Positions 50,832 through 59,957 of a stretch of 64,000 bases of DNA are shown one piece after another. This stretch comes from Dethiobacter sp. Its GTDB lineage: Bacteria > Bacillota > Dethiobacteria > Dethiobacterales > Dethiobacteraceae. The notes below the pieces were generated by a model that worked only from the letters and a program-made list of their open reading frames with translations, was not told where the DNA came from and made no database searches. The position numbers were made by a program, and so were the translations under genes. The stretch lies in contig DYEY01000056.1 of NCBI GenBank assembly GCA_020725465.1, positions 1 through 64,000 of the forward strand, given 5' to 3'. How positions within the stretch are numbered: the stretch's first letter is position 1; every line of letters begins with the position of its first letter.

Positions 50832-51209
50832 GTGGACACTCTGAAAGCCCTGCGTGCGGCAAACCAAAGAACCATTCAGGAAAACCCGGTGGACGTAACA
50901 ATTCATCGGGTATTGTTTTTACCCGATGGTGCTGGGGGGAGACAAAAGCAGGAAGAAGACATCCCCCCTTTCCAGGGGCGTATCATGCCTTCAAAACAAC
51001 AGTTAAAAAAAAGACAAGACGAAGCTGGAGAGATGCAAATATCAGCATGGACGCTAATTGCTCCCTGGGATGCGGACATAAAAGCAGGCTCTAACGTCAT
51101 TGATACCTTTCAGGTAAACGGGCGGAGCTTTCGGGTTGTCCGTGTTATCCCCCGCAAATTTATAGGTAAAGCGTATTCTATCCAGGCCGTACTGGATGAG
51201 GTGATGTGA
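50832..51209 (+). CDS. Head closure / stopper protein (putative)
   Basis: 125 residues starting GTG 50832, next to the previous stop. Beta-rich C-terminal half (GEMQISAWTLIAPWDADIKA, FRVVRVIPRKFIGKAYSIQA) fits the SPP1 gp16-like head-closure family. A basic loop (PSKQQLKKRQDEAG) is in the middle. Assigned by order and fold impression. Confidence 0.65.
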   Translation: MDTLKALRAANQRTIQENPVDVTIHRVLFLPDGAGGRQKQEEDIPPFQGRIMPSKQQLKKRQDEAGEMQISAWTLIAPWDADIKAGSNVIDTFQVNGRSFRVVRVIPRKFIGKAYSIQAVLDEVM

Positions 51210-51553
51210 TGGCTAAAGGGGCGGATAAAGTAATAAACAATATGCACAGCTGGGCTGACAGGCAGCGGGCTGCAGTTATTGCCCTGGCACAAAACTGGGC
51301 CGGGCAGCTGGAGGGCAGGGCCAAAAGGAATGCACCCTGGAGAGACAGGACAGGTAACGCCAGAAACGGCCTTTTCGGCTCGACAGAAGTAACGGGGCTT
51401 TGGCGAAATGAAGTTAAAATCCGCCTGGCCCACACTATGGACTACGGGGTCTTCCTGGAACTGGCCAGGGACGGGAAATACGCTATCCTTAAACCCACCG
51501 TTGACGCCGCCGTGCCGGAAATTTGGGAAAGCTACCGGAACCTATGGGAGTGA
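51209..51553 (+). CDS. HK97 gp10-like tail-joining protein
   Basis: 114 residues. The pattern WAGQLEGRAKRNAPWRDRTG, then NARNGLF and HTMDYGVFLELARDGKYAIL is that of the HK97 gp10 family, a neck/tail-completion component. ATG 51209 overlaps the preceding stop. High confidence for family from the NAPWxDRTGNAR and YGxFLE motifs. Confidence 0.88.
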   Translation: MAKGADKVINNMHSWADRQRAAVIALAQNWAGQLEGRAKRNAPWRDRTGNARNGLFGSTEVTGLWRNEVKIRLAHTMDYGVFLELARDGKYAILKPTVDAAVPEIWESYRNLWE

Positions 51554-51559
51554 AAAGTT

Positions 51560-51964
51560 ATGCTTCGCAGAGCAGTTATAAACCACATCATGGATAACGT
51601 ATCGACCCTTTCTGGCCGGGTTTACCAGGCCTTTCTTGCGCCTTCAAATACAAGAAAGCCTTATGCAACGGTAAAGGTAGGGCCCGTCCAGGGGAGCCCC
51701 GGCCTAAACTATGGAGGCACGCTATCCATCGAGGTGCGTATCTACAATGACCAGGATTCCTTCCTTTCTCTGGACGCCTATGAAAAAGGAATCGTGGCTG
51801 CACTCCATGGGAGAGAAATTACCGATAATAATGGAGGTTCCCGTTATTTCCTGCAGTGGCTGTCTTCGCCAGGTGATTTTGTGGACGAAGAAAAAAAATT
51901 GATTGGCCGCCTGGTAGTATTCGGGGCGGCTGTTTTACTTGAACCTGGAGGTGATGGAATGTGA
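51560..51964 (+). CDS. Tail terminator / completion protein (putative)
   Basis: 134 residues. Alpha-beta composition with YATVKVGPVQGSPGLNYGGT and LSIEVRIYNDQDSF resembles tail-terminator (gp17/DUF3168-like) proteins that cap the tail tube. Position directly after the gp10-like gene supports this. The stop overlaps the next GTG. Confidence 0.65.
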   Translation: MLRRAVINHIMDNVSTLSGRVYQAFLAPSNTRKPYATVKVGPVQGSPGLNYGGTLSIEVRIYNDQDSFLSLDAYEKGIVAALHGREITDNNGGSRYFLQWLSSPGDFVDEEKKLIGRLVVFGAAVLLEPGGDGM

Positions 51965-52128
51965 TAGCGCAGGTAAATAAGATTATACGGCATGAGGGAA
52001 AAGAGTACCGCCTGCACAAGGGGAGAGAAGCCCCGGAGATGCCGGACAGTTTGAAAAGGAGCTTAAAGAAAATAGGCTATGTAAAAGAATTACAGCCTGC
52101 TCCCAATGTGAAGGAAGGAGGAAAATAA
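51961..52128 (+). CDS. Small 55-residue tail-region protein
   Basis: Starts with GTG 51961 overlapping the previous stop (GTGA) and ends at the base before the tail-tube ATG. GGAGGTG lies upstream. The product is basic (EGKEYRLHKGREAPEMPDSL). Comparable short genes occur between the tail terminator and tail-tube genes of other siphoviruses. Function unknown. Confidence 0.65.
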   Translation: MIAQVNKIIRHEGKEYRLHKGREAPEMPDSLKRSLKKIGYVKELQPAPNVKEGGK

Positions 52129-52728
52129 ATGGCACAGCAGATTAAAAGAGGCTATATCCGTGGAGTGCGTGGGATGGTCATCACCAGGTTAAAGCCTGAT
52201 GGCACGGAAGACCCTGAAGCTACCCCTTATGGAATAAAGACTGCCCAGCAGGTCAACGTGTCCGCAACCGTTGAATCCGGCGGGGCATCGGCACTGCGGG
52301 GTGGAGGCCGGTTTCTGGCTTACGTGAAAGACCCTGACACTGTAGTAATGCTTTCTCTGGCTGTCCAGGATGCCAGGTTTGACGCGCAAGCGATAGAGGT
52401 CATTGCCGGAGGCACCCTTATAGAAGAGGTCGTGGATACGGAAACGCATATTGTGGGCTGGGAAGCTCCGGACATCGAAGCACAGCAGAACCCGCCTTAT
52501 TTTAAAGCCGAAGTGTACGCCACCAATTACAACGCCCAGAGTGCAGTAGACGGCTATGTTAAATACTCCTTCAACTACTGCCGGGCTATTTTTGGCAACG
52601 AATCATTACAAGACCAGAACTGGTCAATCCCGGAGATGACCATTGAAGTAATGCACAACCCCAGCACCCAGGCAGGGCTGTACAAGAAGCAGTTCGTTGA
52701 CTCACTGCCTGCTGAGTTGGCATCGTAA
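52129..52728 (+). CDS. Major tail tube protein (putative)
   Basis: 199 residues between the terminator and the assembly chaperones. Beta-rich, with SATVESGGASALRGGGRFLAYV and VMLSLAVQDARFDAQAIEVI followed by an unusually asymmetric Asn-Tyr-rich segment (AEVYATNYNAQSAVDGYVKY). AAGGAGGAAAAT precedes ATG 52129. Position and size indicate the tube subunit. Confidence 0.8.
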   Translation: MAQQIKRGYIRGVRGMVITRLKPDGTEDPEATPYGIKTAQQVNVSATVESGGASALRGGGRFLAYVKDPDTVVMLSLAVQDARFDAQAIEVIAGGTLIEEVVDTETHIVGWEAPDIEAQQNPPYFKAEVYATNYNAQSAVDGYVKYSFNYCRAIFGNESLQDQNWSIPEMTIEVMHNPSTQAGLYKKQFVDSLPAELAS

Positions 52729-52742
52729 AGGGGGCTTATCCA

Positions 52743-53165
52743 ATGACAGAAAAGAAAGTGACAACGCTGGAGGAAATAAAAAAGCAGGCTGCGCCTGACG
52801 TAGTAGAGATACCGGGCTTTAAGCCGGGCACTACGATAAATGTTGCCGTCCAGCTTATTGATTTAACGCCCTATCTCCTGGAATTGGACATTGGAAACCC
52901 TCTGTATGAAGCTGCTGTAATGAAAGCAAAGCTGGGAGAGGACAAAAAAGCGGTTGCAGATGCCGTACAAAAAGAAGCACTGAAGTCGGGGATTGATTTA
53001 AAGAAAGTCCTTCCTATTCTGGACGCTGTGGCAAAAGAAGCACTGGTGGAACCCCGGTATGAAAAAATTATCTCCATCGCCCCGCTAACCCTTGAACAAA
53101 AGATGGCTATCTTTAACTACGCTATCGGGGATGTGGATGGGCTCTCTTCCTTTCGTAGCCAGTAG
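52743..53165 (+). CDS. Tail assembly chaperone, first protein
   Basis: 140 residues, helical and charged, before the tape measure gene as for lambda gpG. A conserved-looking central part (LELDIGNPLYEAAVMKAKLG, KVLPILDAVAKEALVEPRYE) is typical of these chaperones. Its 3' end overlaps the second chaperone frame by 29 bp or more. Confidence 0.75.
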   Translation: MTEKKVTTLEEIKKQAAPDVVEIPGFKPGTTINVAVQLIDLTPYLLELDIGNPLYEAAVMKAKLGEDKKAVADAVQKEALKSGIDLKKVLPILDAVAKEALVEPRYEKIISIAPLTLEQKMAIFNYAIGDVDGLSSFRSQ

Positions 53166-53349
53166 CGGATTTGAAAGGCTTGTCGTTACTGCTTCGAACT
53201 GGAAATGCTCTCCCTCCTCTTATCTTTCCGGCATTACAGGGCTTCATGCTTTCTGGCTTGACGAGGCAGCAGCCGCGTGGCTAACGGAAAAACAAAAAAT
53301 GCAAAAAAACGGCCACAATGTGGACTATGTAGGAGAGGACATCTTGTAA
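53137..53349 (+). CDS. Tail assembly chaperone, second protein (possible frameshift product)
   Basis: 70 residues if started at ATG 53137. The sequence PSSYLSGITGLHAFWLDEAA resembles the C-terminal part of gpGT-like chaperones. It occupies the +1 frame relative to the preceding gene and overlaps its end. A frame shift near 53145-53160 could fuse the two. A separate start is also possible, since GGGG lies ten bases upstream. Confidence 0.65.
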   Translation: MGSLPFVASSGFERLVVTASNWKCSPSSYLSGITGLHAFWLDEAAAAWLTEKQKMQKNGHNVDYVGEDIL

Positions 53350-53367
53350 GGGGAAGGGGGTGCTGCG

Positions 53368-55890
53368 GTGGCTGTCAATTTAGGGACGATTTATGCGGAG
53401 CTAGCCATCCGGCTGGATAAGTTTGACAAAGGTCTACGGGAAGCCGAAGCTGCTATCAAGGTAGCGGAAAAGCGGCTGGAAGGGTTTAAGGAAACTGGTG
53501 AGCGGCTTACCAGCATAGGTAAAAACTTAACCACCAAAGTAACCCTTCCCATCATGGGGCTTGCCGCAGCGGGAGTAAAAGCTTTTTCCGATTTTGATGA
53601 TGCAATGACTGGCTCGCTGGCTATCATGGGCGATGTGTCAGAAGAAATGCGGAAACGGATGGAAGGCACCGCACGGGACATAGCGAAAGAAACTCGCTTC
53701 TCTGCTTCTCAGGCAGCAGAAGCTTATTTTTTTCTGGCCAGCGCAGGGTTAGATGCTGCCCAGTCTATAGAGGCCCTTCCCCGGGTCGCCAAGTTCGCTA
53801 CCGCCGGAAAGTTTGACCTGGCAAGGGCGACAGACCTGCTGACAGACGCACAGTCGGCGTTAGGGCTGGCTTCCAAAGATACGGCAGAAAACATGCAAAA
53901 CATGGAAAGGGTCGCTGATGTCCTGGTTAAGGCGAACACGCTGGCCAATGCCAGCGTCGAGCAATTTTCTGAGTCGCTGACCAATAAAGCCGGGGCTGCC
54001 TTAAGACTTTTAAATAAGGATGTTGAAGAAGGTGTTGCTGTCCTGGCCGTGTTTGCTGACCAGGGGCTAAAAGGTGCTGCCGCAGGGGAATCGTTAAACA
54101 TCGTGATGCGTGACCTGCAGCGCACGGCCATTAACAACAAGGAAGAGTTTAAAGAACTGGGTATCTCCGTCTTTGATGCCGAAGGAAACATGCGCAACAT
54201 TGCCGATATCATCGGTGATCTCGAGAACGCACTGGACGGCATGTCTGATGAACAGGTCAGGGCAACTTTGATGATGCTCGGCTTCCAGGACAGAAGCGTC
54301 TCGGCAATGATGGCACTCCTTGGTACATCTGACGCTATCAGGGAATATGAGAAAGAACTACGGAATGCGTCAGGCATCACAGAAGAAGTGGCCGATAAGC
54401 AGATGGAGTCCCTGGCTGCCCGGCTGGACAAAGTTAAAAGCAAGCTGTGGGATGCCGCCATCACTATCGGAGAGCATCTGGTTCCCATCGTAGAAAGGCT
54501 GGCCGGATGGATAGAACGGCTGGTTGAAAGGTTCGACAACCTCTCGCCGTGGATACAGAAAGCCATAATTTACTTTGCCTTATTGGTGGCCGCCATTGGC
54601 CCGGTTATTTGGGCTGCAGGGGTTCTGTTCGGTAGCATCTATAAAATACAAGTGGGAATGACATTCCTTTCTAAAACGGTTATCCCTCTTTTGGTTAAAG
54701 GTATCGGCCTTTTAGGGAAAGCATTGATGTTCCTCTTTGCAAACCCCATAGGGCTGATTATCCTGGGCATTACAGCACTGATAGCAGCAGGTTACTTGCT
54801 ATACAAAAACTGGGACACGGTAAAAGAAAAAGTCGTAGAACTGTGGGTAAGCCTGAAAGAATGGGCTGTATCCACCTGGGAAGCATTGAGAGAATGGCTG
54901 GCGGAAACATGGGAGAATATGAAGACTTCGGCCATAGCAGCATGGGAAAGCATCGTACTATGGTTTCAGGAGCTGCCGGGAAGAGTTAAAGAATGGCTTT
55001 CAAAATTGGGAGAGTTCTTGGTGAAGCTCTTGGTAGAGGACATACCTTTCTGGTTGGGCTATGCAATAGGCAGCTTTATCCGCTGGTCATTGGAGATGCG
55101 GGAAAAAGCCCTGGAGACCGGGAAGGCTGTCCTGGACAGTGTCATCCAGTTTATTAAGGAACTGCCGGGAAGAGTATGGGAATGGCTCGTGAATACGGCA
55201 GTTCGGCTGGGTCAATTTGCTATCGAAGCCAGGGAAAGGGCTGTTGAAGCCGGACGCAGTATCCTCGAAAACGTGGTTGCTTTTATCAGAGAATTGCCGG
55301 GGCGCATTTGGGACTGGCTGCTCCGGACAGCAGACAGAGTCACATCTTTTGCGTCAGAAGCCAGGACGAGGGCAATCAGTGCAGGCAGGAACATTATAAA
55401 CGGCATAGTAGATACCATCCGCAACTTGCCAGGAGAAGTCTGGAACATACTGACGCAAACGGCAAGAAGATTGCTCGATATCGGCGGCACCCTCTGGCGC
55501 AACGCCAGGGAAGCGGCAAGCAATCTGTGGAACGGGTTTAAACGGGGACTTGGCATTGCTTCTCCCTCCTACATCGAAAAGGCACTAGAAAAAATAATTG
55601 AGAGCTCCGGGGAGACGCTGGATAAGCTTAAAAAAGATTTTTCAGCTCTTTCCCGTCTCAAGGTAGAGCCTCAAATCTCTCCAGGGATATCCCCCGTTCC
55701 AGCCCTTGCTGTGGCTACAGCACCGGTGCCCTCCCCTGGCCTGGGACAATCCTTTTATGACCAGAGGATTAACGGCCCGCTGGTAGTAGTGGAGAACATG
55801 ACTGTCCGTTCAGAAGAAGACATCGAAACATTGAGCCGCAAGTTGTACCGCTATATTGAGGCAGCTAACCGTGGAAGGGGGAGGTTGTAA
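53368..55890 (+). CDS. Tail tape measure protein
   Basis: 840 residues. The N-terminal 350 residues contain the TP901-type core (FDDAMTGSLAIMGDVSEEM, AKETRFSASQAAEAYFFLAS, GLDAAQSIEALPRVAKFATA). Hydrophobic segments follow at about 390-420 and 440-475. The C-terminal part has four Leu-Pro-Gly-x-(V/I)-(K/W) repeat centres. It sets tail length and passes into the host membrane on infection. It starts with GTG 53368. Confidence 0.95.
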   Translation: MAVNLGTIYAELAIRLDKFDKGLREAEAAIKVAEKRLEGFKETGERLTSIGKNLTTKVTLPIMGLAAAGVKAFSDFDDAMTGSLAIMGDVSEEMRKRMEGTARDIAKETRFSASQAAEAYFFLASAGLDAAQSIEALPRVAKFATAGKFDLARATDLLTDAQSALGLASKDTAENMQNMERVADVLVKANTLANASVEQFSESLTNKAGAALRLLNKDVEEGVAVLAVFADQGLKGAAAGESLNIVMRDLQRTAINNKEEFKELGISVFDAEGNMRNIADIIGDLENALDGMSDEQVRATLMMLGFQDRSVSAMMALLGTSDAIREYEKELRNASGITEEVADKQMESLAARLDKVKSKLWDAAITIGEHLVPIVERLAGWIERLVERFDNLSPWIQKAIIYFALLVAAIGPVIWAAGVLFGSIYKIQVGMTFLSKTVIPLLVKGIGLLGKALMFLFANPIGLIILGITALIAAGYLLYKNWDTVKEKVVELWVSLKEWAVSTWEALREWLAETWENMKTSAIAAWESIVLWFQELPGRVKEWLSKLGEFLVKLLVEDIPFWLGYAIGSFIRWSLEMREKALETGKAVLDSVIQFIKELPGRVWEWLVNTAVRLGQFAIEARERAVEAGRSILENVVAFIRELPGRIWDWLLRTADRVTSFASEARTRAISAGRNIINGIVDTIRNLPGEVWNILTQTARRLLDIGGTLWRNAREAASNLWNGFKRGLGIASPSYIEKALEKIIESSGETLDKLKKDFSALSRLKVEPQISPGISPVPALAVATAPVPSPGLGQSFYDQRINGPLVVVENMTVRSEEDIETLSRKLYRYIEAANRGRGRL

Positions 55891-56651
55891 TGGGCCATTT
55901 TTCTTTTGCCGGAGAACATTCTACCGATTATTCCGTATATCTCCTCCGCTCTCCCATCTCTATCTTTCCCGGCACTCGGGATAAGGTCATCGTTATGCCT
56001 GGGAGACACGGAATTTTTAGAATGCTGCCGGACTTCGGGCCCCGCATAATACGACTAGAGTGCTGGCTCAAAGCTAGCTCATATGCAGATATATACCAGA
56101 AGCTGGACGCAGTGCGTTCCTGGCTAAATCCCATACGGGGGCCACAAAAACTCGTTTTTGACCACATACCCGACAGATACTATTCTGCTATTTGGGCTGG
56201 CAGCGACATGGAGGCACAGGTCACGGCAAATCAGGGACTTTTTACGCTGCAGATGGTATGTGATGATCCTTTTGCCTATGACCGCACACCAGATGAACTT
56301 CTGCTACTGGAAAGCCCATATACCCACTACCAGAGAGGGACGGCCCCAGCAGACCCTCTTTTTTTACTGCAGGGATTGTCGGCTGGCGGCAACCAGTCAT
56401 TAGCCATTAAGGTGAACGATGAGCAAGTTATTTACCGGGGCCCCCTGGAAGAAGAGGAACAGCTGGAAATTGACTGCCTGCAAAAGACAGTTTATATTGT
56501 CCGGGACAACGACAGAGAAAGAGCTCTCCACCACCTGGAAAGGCCGGTTTTCCCGCAGCTGGTGCCGGGGATAAATATTGTTCAAGTAATCGCTGAGGGC
56601 GGCGCAGCCTGGTCGAGGCTGGATATTATGTGCAGAAACCGCTGGCTATAA
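55890..56651 (+). CDS. Distal tail protein (Dit, Siphovirus tail component)
   Basis: 253 residues; ATG 55890 overlaps the tape measure stop. The N-terminal part is a Dit-like beta domain (GEHSTDYSVYLLRSP, RIIRLECWLKASSYADIYQK, RSWLNPIRGPQKLVFDHIPD). DDPFAYD is a typical Dit motif. It forms the hexameric hub joining tail tube and baseplate. Confidence 0.9.
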   Translation: MGHFSFAGEHSTDYSVYLLRSPISIFPGTRDKVIVMPGRHGIFRMLPDFGPRIIRLECWLKASSYADIYQKLDAVRSWLNPIRGPQKLVFDHIPDRYYSAIWAGSDMEAQVTANQGLFTLQMVCDDPFAYDRTPDELLLLESPYTHYQRGTAPADPLFLLQGLSAGGNQSLAIKVNDEQVIYRGPLEEEEQLEIDCLQKTVYIVRDNDRERALHHLERPVFPQLVPGINIVQVIAEGGAAWSRLDIMCRNRWL

Positions 56652-56665
56652 AAAGGAGTGAGATA

Positions 56666-57646
56666 ATGGCTAAAACTCCATTTAAAAGAGTAACAAGCAG
56701 AGAAATATACGGGGCGGACATTTCAGGGCTTCAAGATGCGGTCAACAAACTGGAAACAGTGCTGGAGATGAATGTTGCCAATACAGAGAACCACAATCTA
56801 TTCCCCGTAGAAGACCAGCCAGAGCAAACGCTACACAGAAGGATATACGAGGGCAATATCCGCAACTGGCTGGAAGACCCTGTCCCTATAATAAAGCGCA
56901 ACGGCGAAATCGTCTCGACGGAGGAATATACGCTGTATGCTGCCCAAGGGATGGTCGTCTTTCATGAGCAGCAACCCCCGGGCGCAACGGTCACTGCAGA
57001 TTTTTCTTATGTGCATGATACCTCGCCTTTTACAGGGCATGTGGGAGCAGGGGGAACGGCACACGCTTCTGCAACGGCTGAAACAGCAGGTTTTATGACA
57101 GCAGGAGATAAGCTGCGGCTTGATGCGCTGGATTACCTGCGCTACCGCAAAAGAGGGCTTTACCATTTCGGGATTACTGCCAATGTTTTAAGCGCATATG
57201 CGACTGCAGCAAACGTAATAGACGTCCTCCCTTTTTATGTGCCAGAACCCCAGTCTTTTGACCGCCTGGCGATACACGTAACATCCGCCAGCACAGGCCA
57301 GGCTCGGCTGGGCATTTATGCCGACAACGGCGATATTTATCCCGGGGAACTGGTCATCGATGCCGGGGAAGTAGACACATCAACCACAGGCACTAAAGTT
57401 AGGGCAATAGAGCTAACCCTTGACACAGGGCTTTACTGGATAGCCCGGCTGCAAAGCGGAACGCCTACAATCAGAGGCGTGCAAACAGCCGCAATGATTG
57501 CCCTGGGTTTGGACGATCCAATAAACGTAGGGCTTGCTACCGGCTATAGGGCAAGCTTTGATTATGCGGAGCTGCCGAACCCCTATCCGGCAGGAGCGGA
57601 GTACATCACAGGGGCAAGACCGGCTGTCTTTCTCAGGAGGGCTTAA
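56666..57646 (+). CDS. Baseplate / tail fibre protein (putative)
   Basis: 326 residues from ATG 56666, which follows AAAAAGGAGTGAG. The N-terminal helix (REIYGADISGLQDAVNKLET) could trimerise and attach. A middle section (TAETAGFMTAGDKLRLDALD) is a known tail-fibre-like motif, and the C-terminal part is a beta sandwich. It may be a receptor-binding or adhesion component; the exact role is unclear. Confidence 0.65.
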   Translation: MAKTPFKRVTSREIYGADISGLQDAVNKLETVLEMNVANTENHNLFPVEDQPEQTLHRRIYEGNIRNWLEDPVPIIKRNGEIVSTEEYTLYAAQGMVVFHEQQPPGATVTADFSYVHDTSPFTGHVGAGGTAHASATAETAGFMTAGDKLRLDALDYLRYRKRGLYHFGITANVLSAYATAANVIDVLPFYVPEPQSFDRLAIHVTSASTGQARLGIYADNGDIYPGELVIDAGEVDTSTTGTKVRAIELTLDTGLYWIARLQSGTPTIRGVQTAAMIALGLDDPINVGLATGYRASFDYAELPNPYPAGAEYITGARPAVFLRRA

Positions 57647-57649
57647 GCA

Positions 57650-59113
57650 GTGTATAACACAGGCAGGCGTTACAATACAAGCAAACTTTACAACCAGATC
57701 GTTATTCCCTGGCGACCTATCTCCTGGTATGACCGATTGGGTTTTGCTGTGCCTGTCATAGTCAACAAGCAAATGGAACCGGTTGCCCTCCTGCACGAGG
57801 CATATGAAATAATCGTGTACCAAACCCTGGGGAGCGAAGACCGGCTGGAGTTCAAACTGCCTATAAAGCCTGGCATGGAAGACCTGGAAACAGGGATGAT
57901 GCTCGACCTGGCAGGAAGCATTTACCGGACAATGATAATCGCCAACGAGGAAGATGCTTCGGGAGCCAGGCATCTGCACGTTGAGGCCTGGGCGCTTTGG
58001 TATGATTTGCTGAAAATGCCGGAGATTCCGCCGCGGGAATGGGAAAATGCAACAGCGGCAGAGGTGTTAACATACCTCCTTTCTGATACAGGGTGGCAGG
58101 CGGTGGAATCGGTCTCCTCAGCTAACCGGCCCTTTGTTTTTCGAGGGGGATGTAACCGCCTTGAAGCACTGCGAGAAATTGAACGCATTTTTCAAGTGGA
58201 GCTCAGTTTCCAAACAAAGCAGAGAACAGTATCAATAAGGGACGCTGAAGGCATCGAGCGGAACGTATTCTTTTTACGGGGGAAAAACCTGCGCAGGGCA
58301 CAAGAAGAAAAAAACGTAATCGAACAGATTACCAGGGTGTATCCCAGGGGCAGAGGTGGCCTGACTATTGCCACAGTAAATAACGGCATCCCCTATCTGG
58401 AAGTACCAAGCGAATATGACCCTCCTCCCTCCGCAGTCCTTATCGCAGAAGAGTTTACAGACCCGAACCAGCTGAAAGAATATGCCCAGGCTTTTTTGGA
58501 AGCCTTAAGTCAGGTGCAGGTAAGCTACGAGTGCGGCATTGTTGACCTCTCTGTCTTACCCGGTTATGAAGAAGAAAAAGTCGACCTGGGAGACGTGGTG
58601 ACAGTTTATGATGAGGATTCTGGCATTAATGTAAAGACAAGGGTCGTCCGCATGCGGTATTTTGTGGAGGAACCGTGGCAGAGCGAAATCGAGCTTGCGG
58701 CTATCCGCAAAGACTTATCGGAGACGTTTAGCCAGGTTAAGCATTCTGTGGCTCTGTTTGAAACGACAGACATTGTCGACAGGAAAGACATCGAGCAGCT
58801 GTCCCCTTTTAACCTGCTTCTAAACTCCAGGGCAGAAAGCGGTACTGCCTACTGGATAAATGACGGATGGACTGTGGACAGCACGAAAGGCTATTCAGGC
58901 CGGGCCTCTTTTAAGGCCACAGGTGCCCTTGGTGTTTCAAAAACACTAACCCAGACCGTATATCCTTCCCACAGGGACAGCTATGTATTAAGCCTGCGGG
59001 CGGCTCTGGAAAATATCCAACTGGGGCCAAACGGCAGGGTCGGGGTTGAGATAGTTATACATTACGAGGACGGAACCAGCGAGACGCAGTTTGTTTCCCT
59101 CGTCCTCGAATAA
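57650..59113 (+). CDS. Tail-associated lysin-like hub protein (Tal/gp37 family)
   Basis: 487 residues starting at GTG 57650, three bases after the previous stop. The first about 370 residues match siphovirus tail-hub proteins (EDRLEFKLPIKPGMEDLETG, HVEAWALWYDLLKM, VDLGDVVTVYDEDSGINVKT). The last about 120 form a carbohydrate-binding-like jelly roll (NLLLNSRAESGTAYWINDGW ... DGTSETQFVSLVLE). No peptidase or muramidase motif is seen, so it may be only the hub and adhesion part. Confidence 0.85.
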   Translation: MYNTGRRYNTSKLYNQIVIPWRPISWYDRLGFAVPVIVNKQMEPVALLHEAYEIIVYQTLGSEDRLEFKLPIKPGMEDLETGMMLDLAGSIYRTMIIANEEDASGARHLHVEAWALWYDLLKMPEIPPREWENATAAEVLTYLLSDTGWQAVESVSSANRPFVFRGGCNRLEALREIERIFQVELSFQTKQRTVSIRDAEGIERNVFFLRGKNLRRAQEEKNVIEQITRVYPRGRGGLTIATVNNGIPYLEVPSEYDPPPSAVLIAEEFTDPNQLKEYAQAFLEALSQVQVSYECGIVDLSVLPGYEEEKVDLGDVVTVYDEDSGINVKTRVVRMRYFVEEPWQSEIELAAIRKDLSETFSQVKHSVALFETTDIVDRKDIEQLSPFNLLLNSRAESGTAYWINDGWTVDSTKGYSGRASFKATGALGVSKTLTQTVYPSHRDSYVLSLRAALENIQLGPNGRVGVEIVIHYEDGTSETQFVSLVLE

Positions 59114-59126
59114 AGGAGCAAGCACA

Positions 59127-59312
59127 ATGGCATTTTTTGAACCTAAAGTTTTTGCTGTTTACCCTACAAAGAAAGTTGAAAAAATCGAGGTTCGCCTATG
59201 CCTGGAAGATGCAAATGGCCATGTCAACATCACTGATATCGTGCTGCAGGGCGGGAGGCTGGCCACCTTGTGGAACGGCCACCCTGCGGAGCTTCGCTTC
59301 TCCTTTGAGTAG
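59127..59312 (+). CDS. Small baseplate-region protein
   Basis: 61 residues; AAAGGAGCAAGC precedes ATG 59127. The segment VEKIEVRLCLEDANGHVNIT, then DIVLQGG is homologous to the N-terminus of the next gene (IEIRATISDAVGSFSFTDIM, then LQDGKHLTG). Function unknown. Confidence 0.65.
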   Translation: MAFFEPKVFAVYPTKKVEKIEVRLCLEDANGHVNITDIVLQGGRLATLWNGHPAELRFSFE

Positions 59313-59321
59313 GTGAAGAAA

Positions 59322-59957
59322 ATGGATCGTTATTTTTATCGTTTTGAACCGGAAGAGGGCAAAAATGTAGACAACATAGAGATACGAGCCACCATATCAG
59401 ATGCGGTCGGCTCGTTTTCTTTTACGGACATCATGCTCCAGGACGGAAAGCATTTAACCGGCTACTCCCAGAACACCCGGGAGATGCTGCAAAAGCTGCG
59501 GGAAGACTCAAGTCCGGCCACGCCAAAGCACTACAACGCCGTGGTGAGGGGCACTAAAACAATTATTGTCCCCAACCGCGGCGCATATTGGGCTGTGGAA
59601 CCGGAAGCGGTTATCGTCCCAACAGCCCTGGACTTTCATGTTAGAGCAAAGGAAAGCCTGCCAAGAGGCATAGCCCTGGGGCAGGACAGGCTGACAAGGC
59701 TTTTTTATTTCCCAGGAGAACTGGCTGGTAATCAGGAGTTGCAAATTATAGGCACTGACCGGCAGGTATTGTTTAACGGTGCTCCTGCTCAAAGCTTTAA
59801 AGGCCATTTTCTGTATGCCGCCTGGGGGAACCCCCGCTTCCCTGTTACTCTCCTGGAGCTGGAGGAAGAACAGGAAGCACTGCGGCCCGAACCTTCAGCC
59901 AGAGTACTTATAGAGTTTCAGGAGTGGCAGTTGGCGGAAGGGGGGAAAAGGATATGA
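59322..59957 (+). CDS. Baseplate-region protein, unknown
   Basis: 211 residues. The first 50 residues repeat the fold of the small upstream gene. The remainder is beta-rich without a recognised domain (TIIVPNRGAYWAVEPEAVIV, GNPRFPVTLLELEEEQEALR). ATG 59322 is chosen because AGGTGA lies just upstream; GTG 59313 is in frame. The end overlaps the GH18-like gene by four bases. Confidence 0.65.
   Translation: MDRYFYRFEPEEGKNVDNIEIRATISDAVGSFSFTDIMLQDGKHLTGYSQNTREMLQKLREDSSPATPKHYNAVVRGTKTIIVPNRGAYWAVEPEAVIVPTALDFHVRAKESLPRGIALGQDRLTRLFYFPGELAGNQELQIIGTDRQVLFNGAPAQSFKGHFLYAAWGNPRFPVTLLELEEEQEALRPEPSARVLIEFQEWQLAEGGKRI

Noticed and set aside
53724-54566. 280-residue frame antisense to the tape measure gene
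   Set aside because: Ser/Ala-rich composition typical of the reverse of a coding helical gene; no ribosome-binding site.
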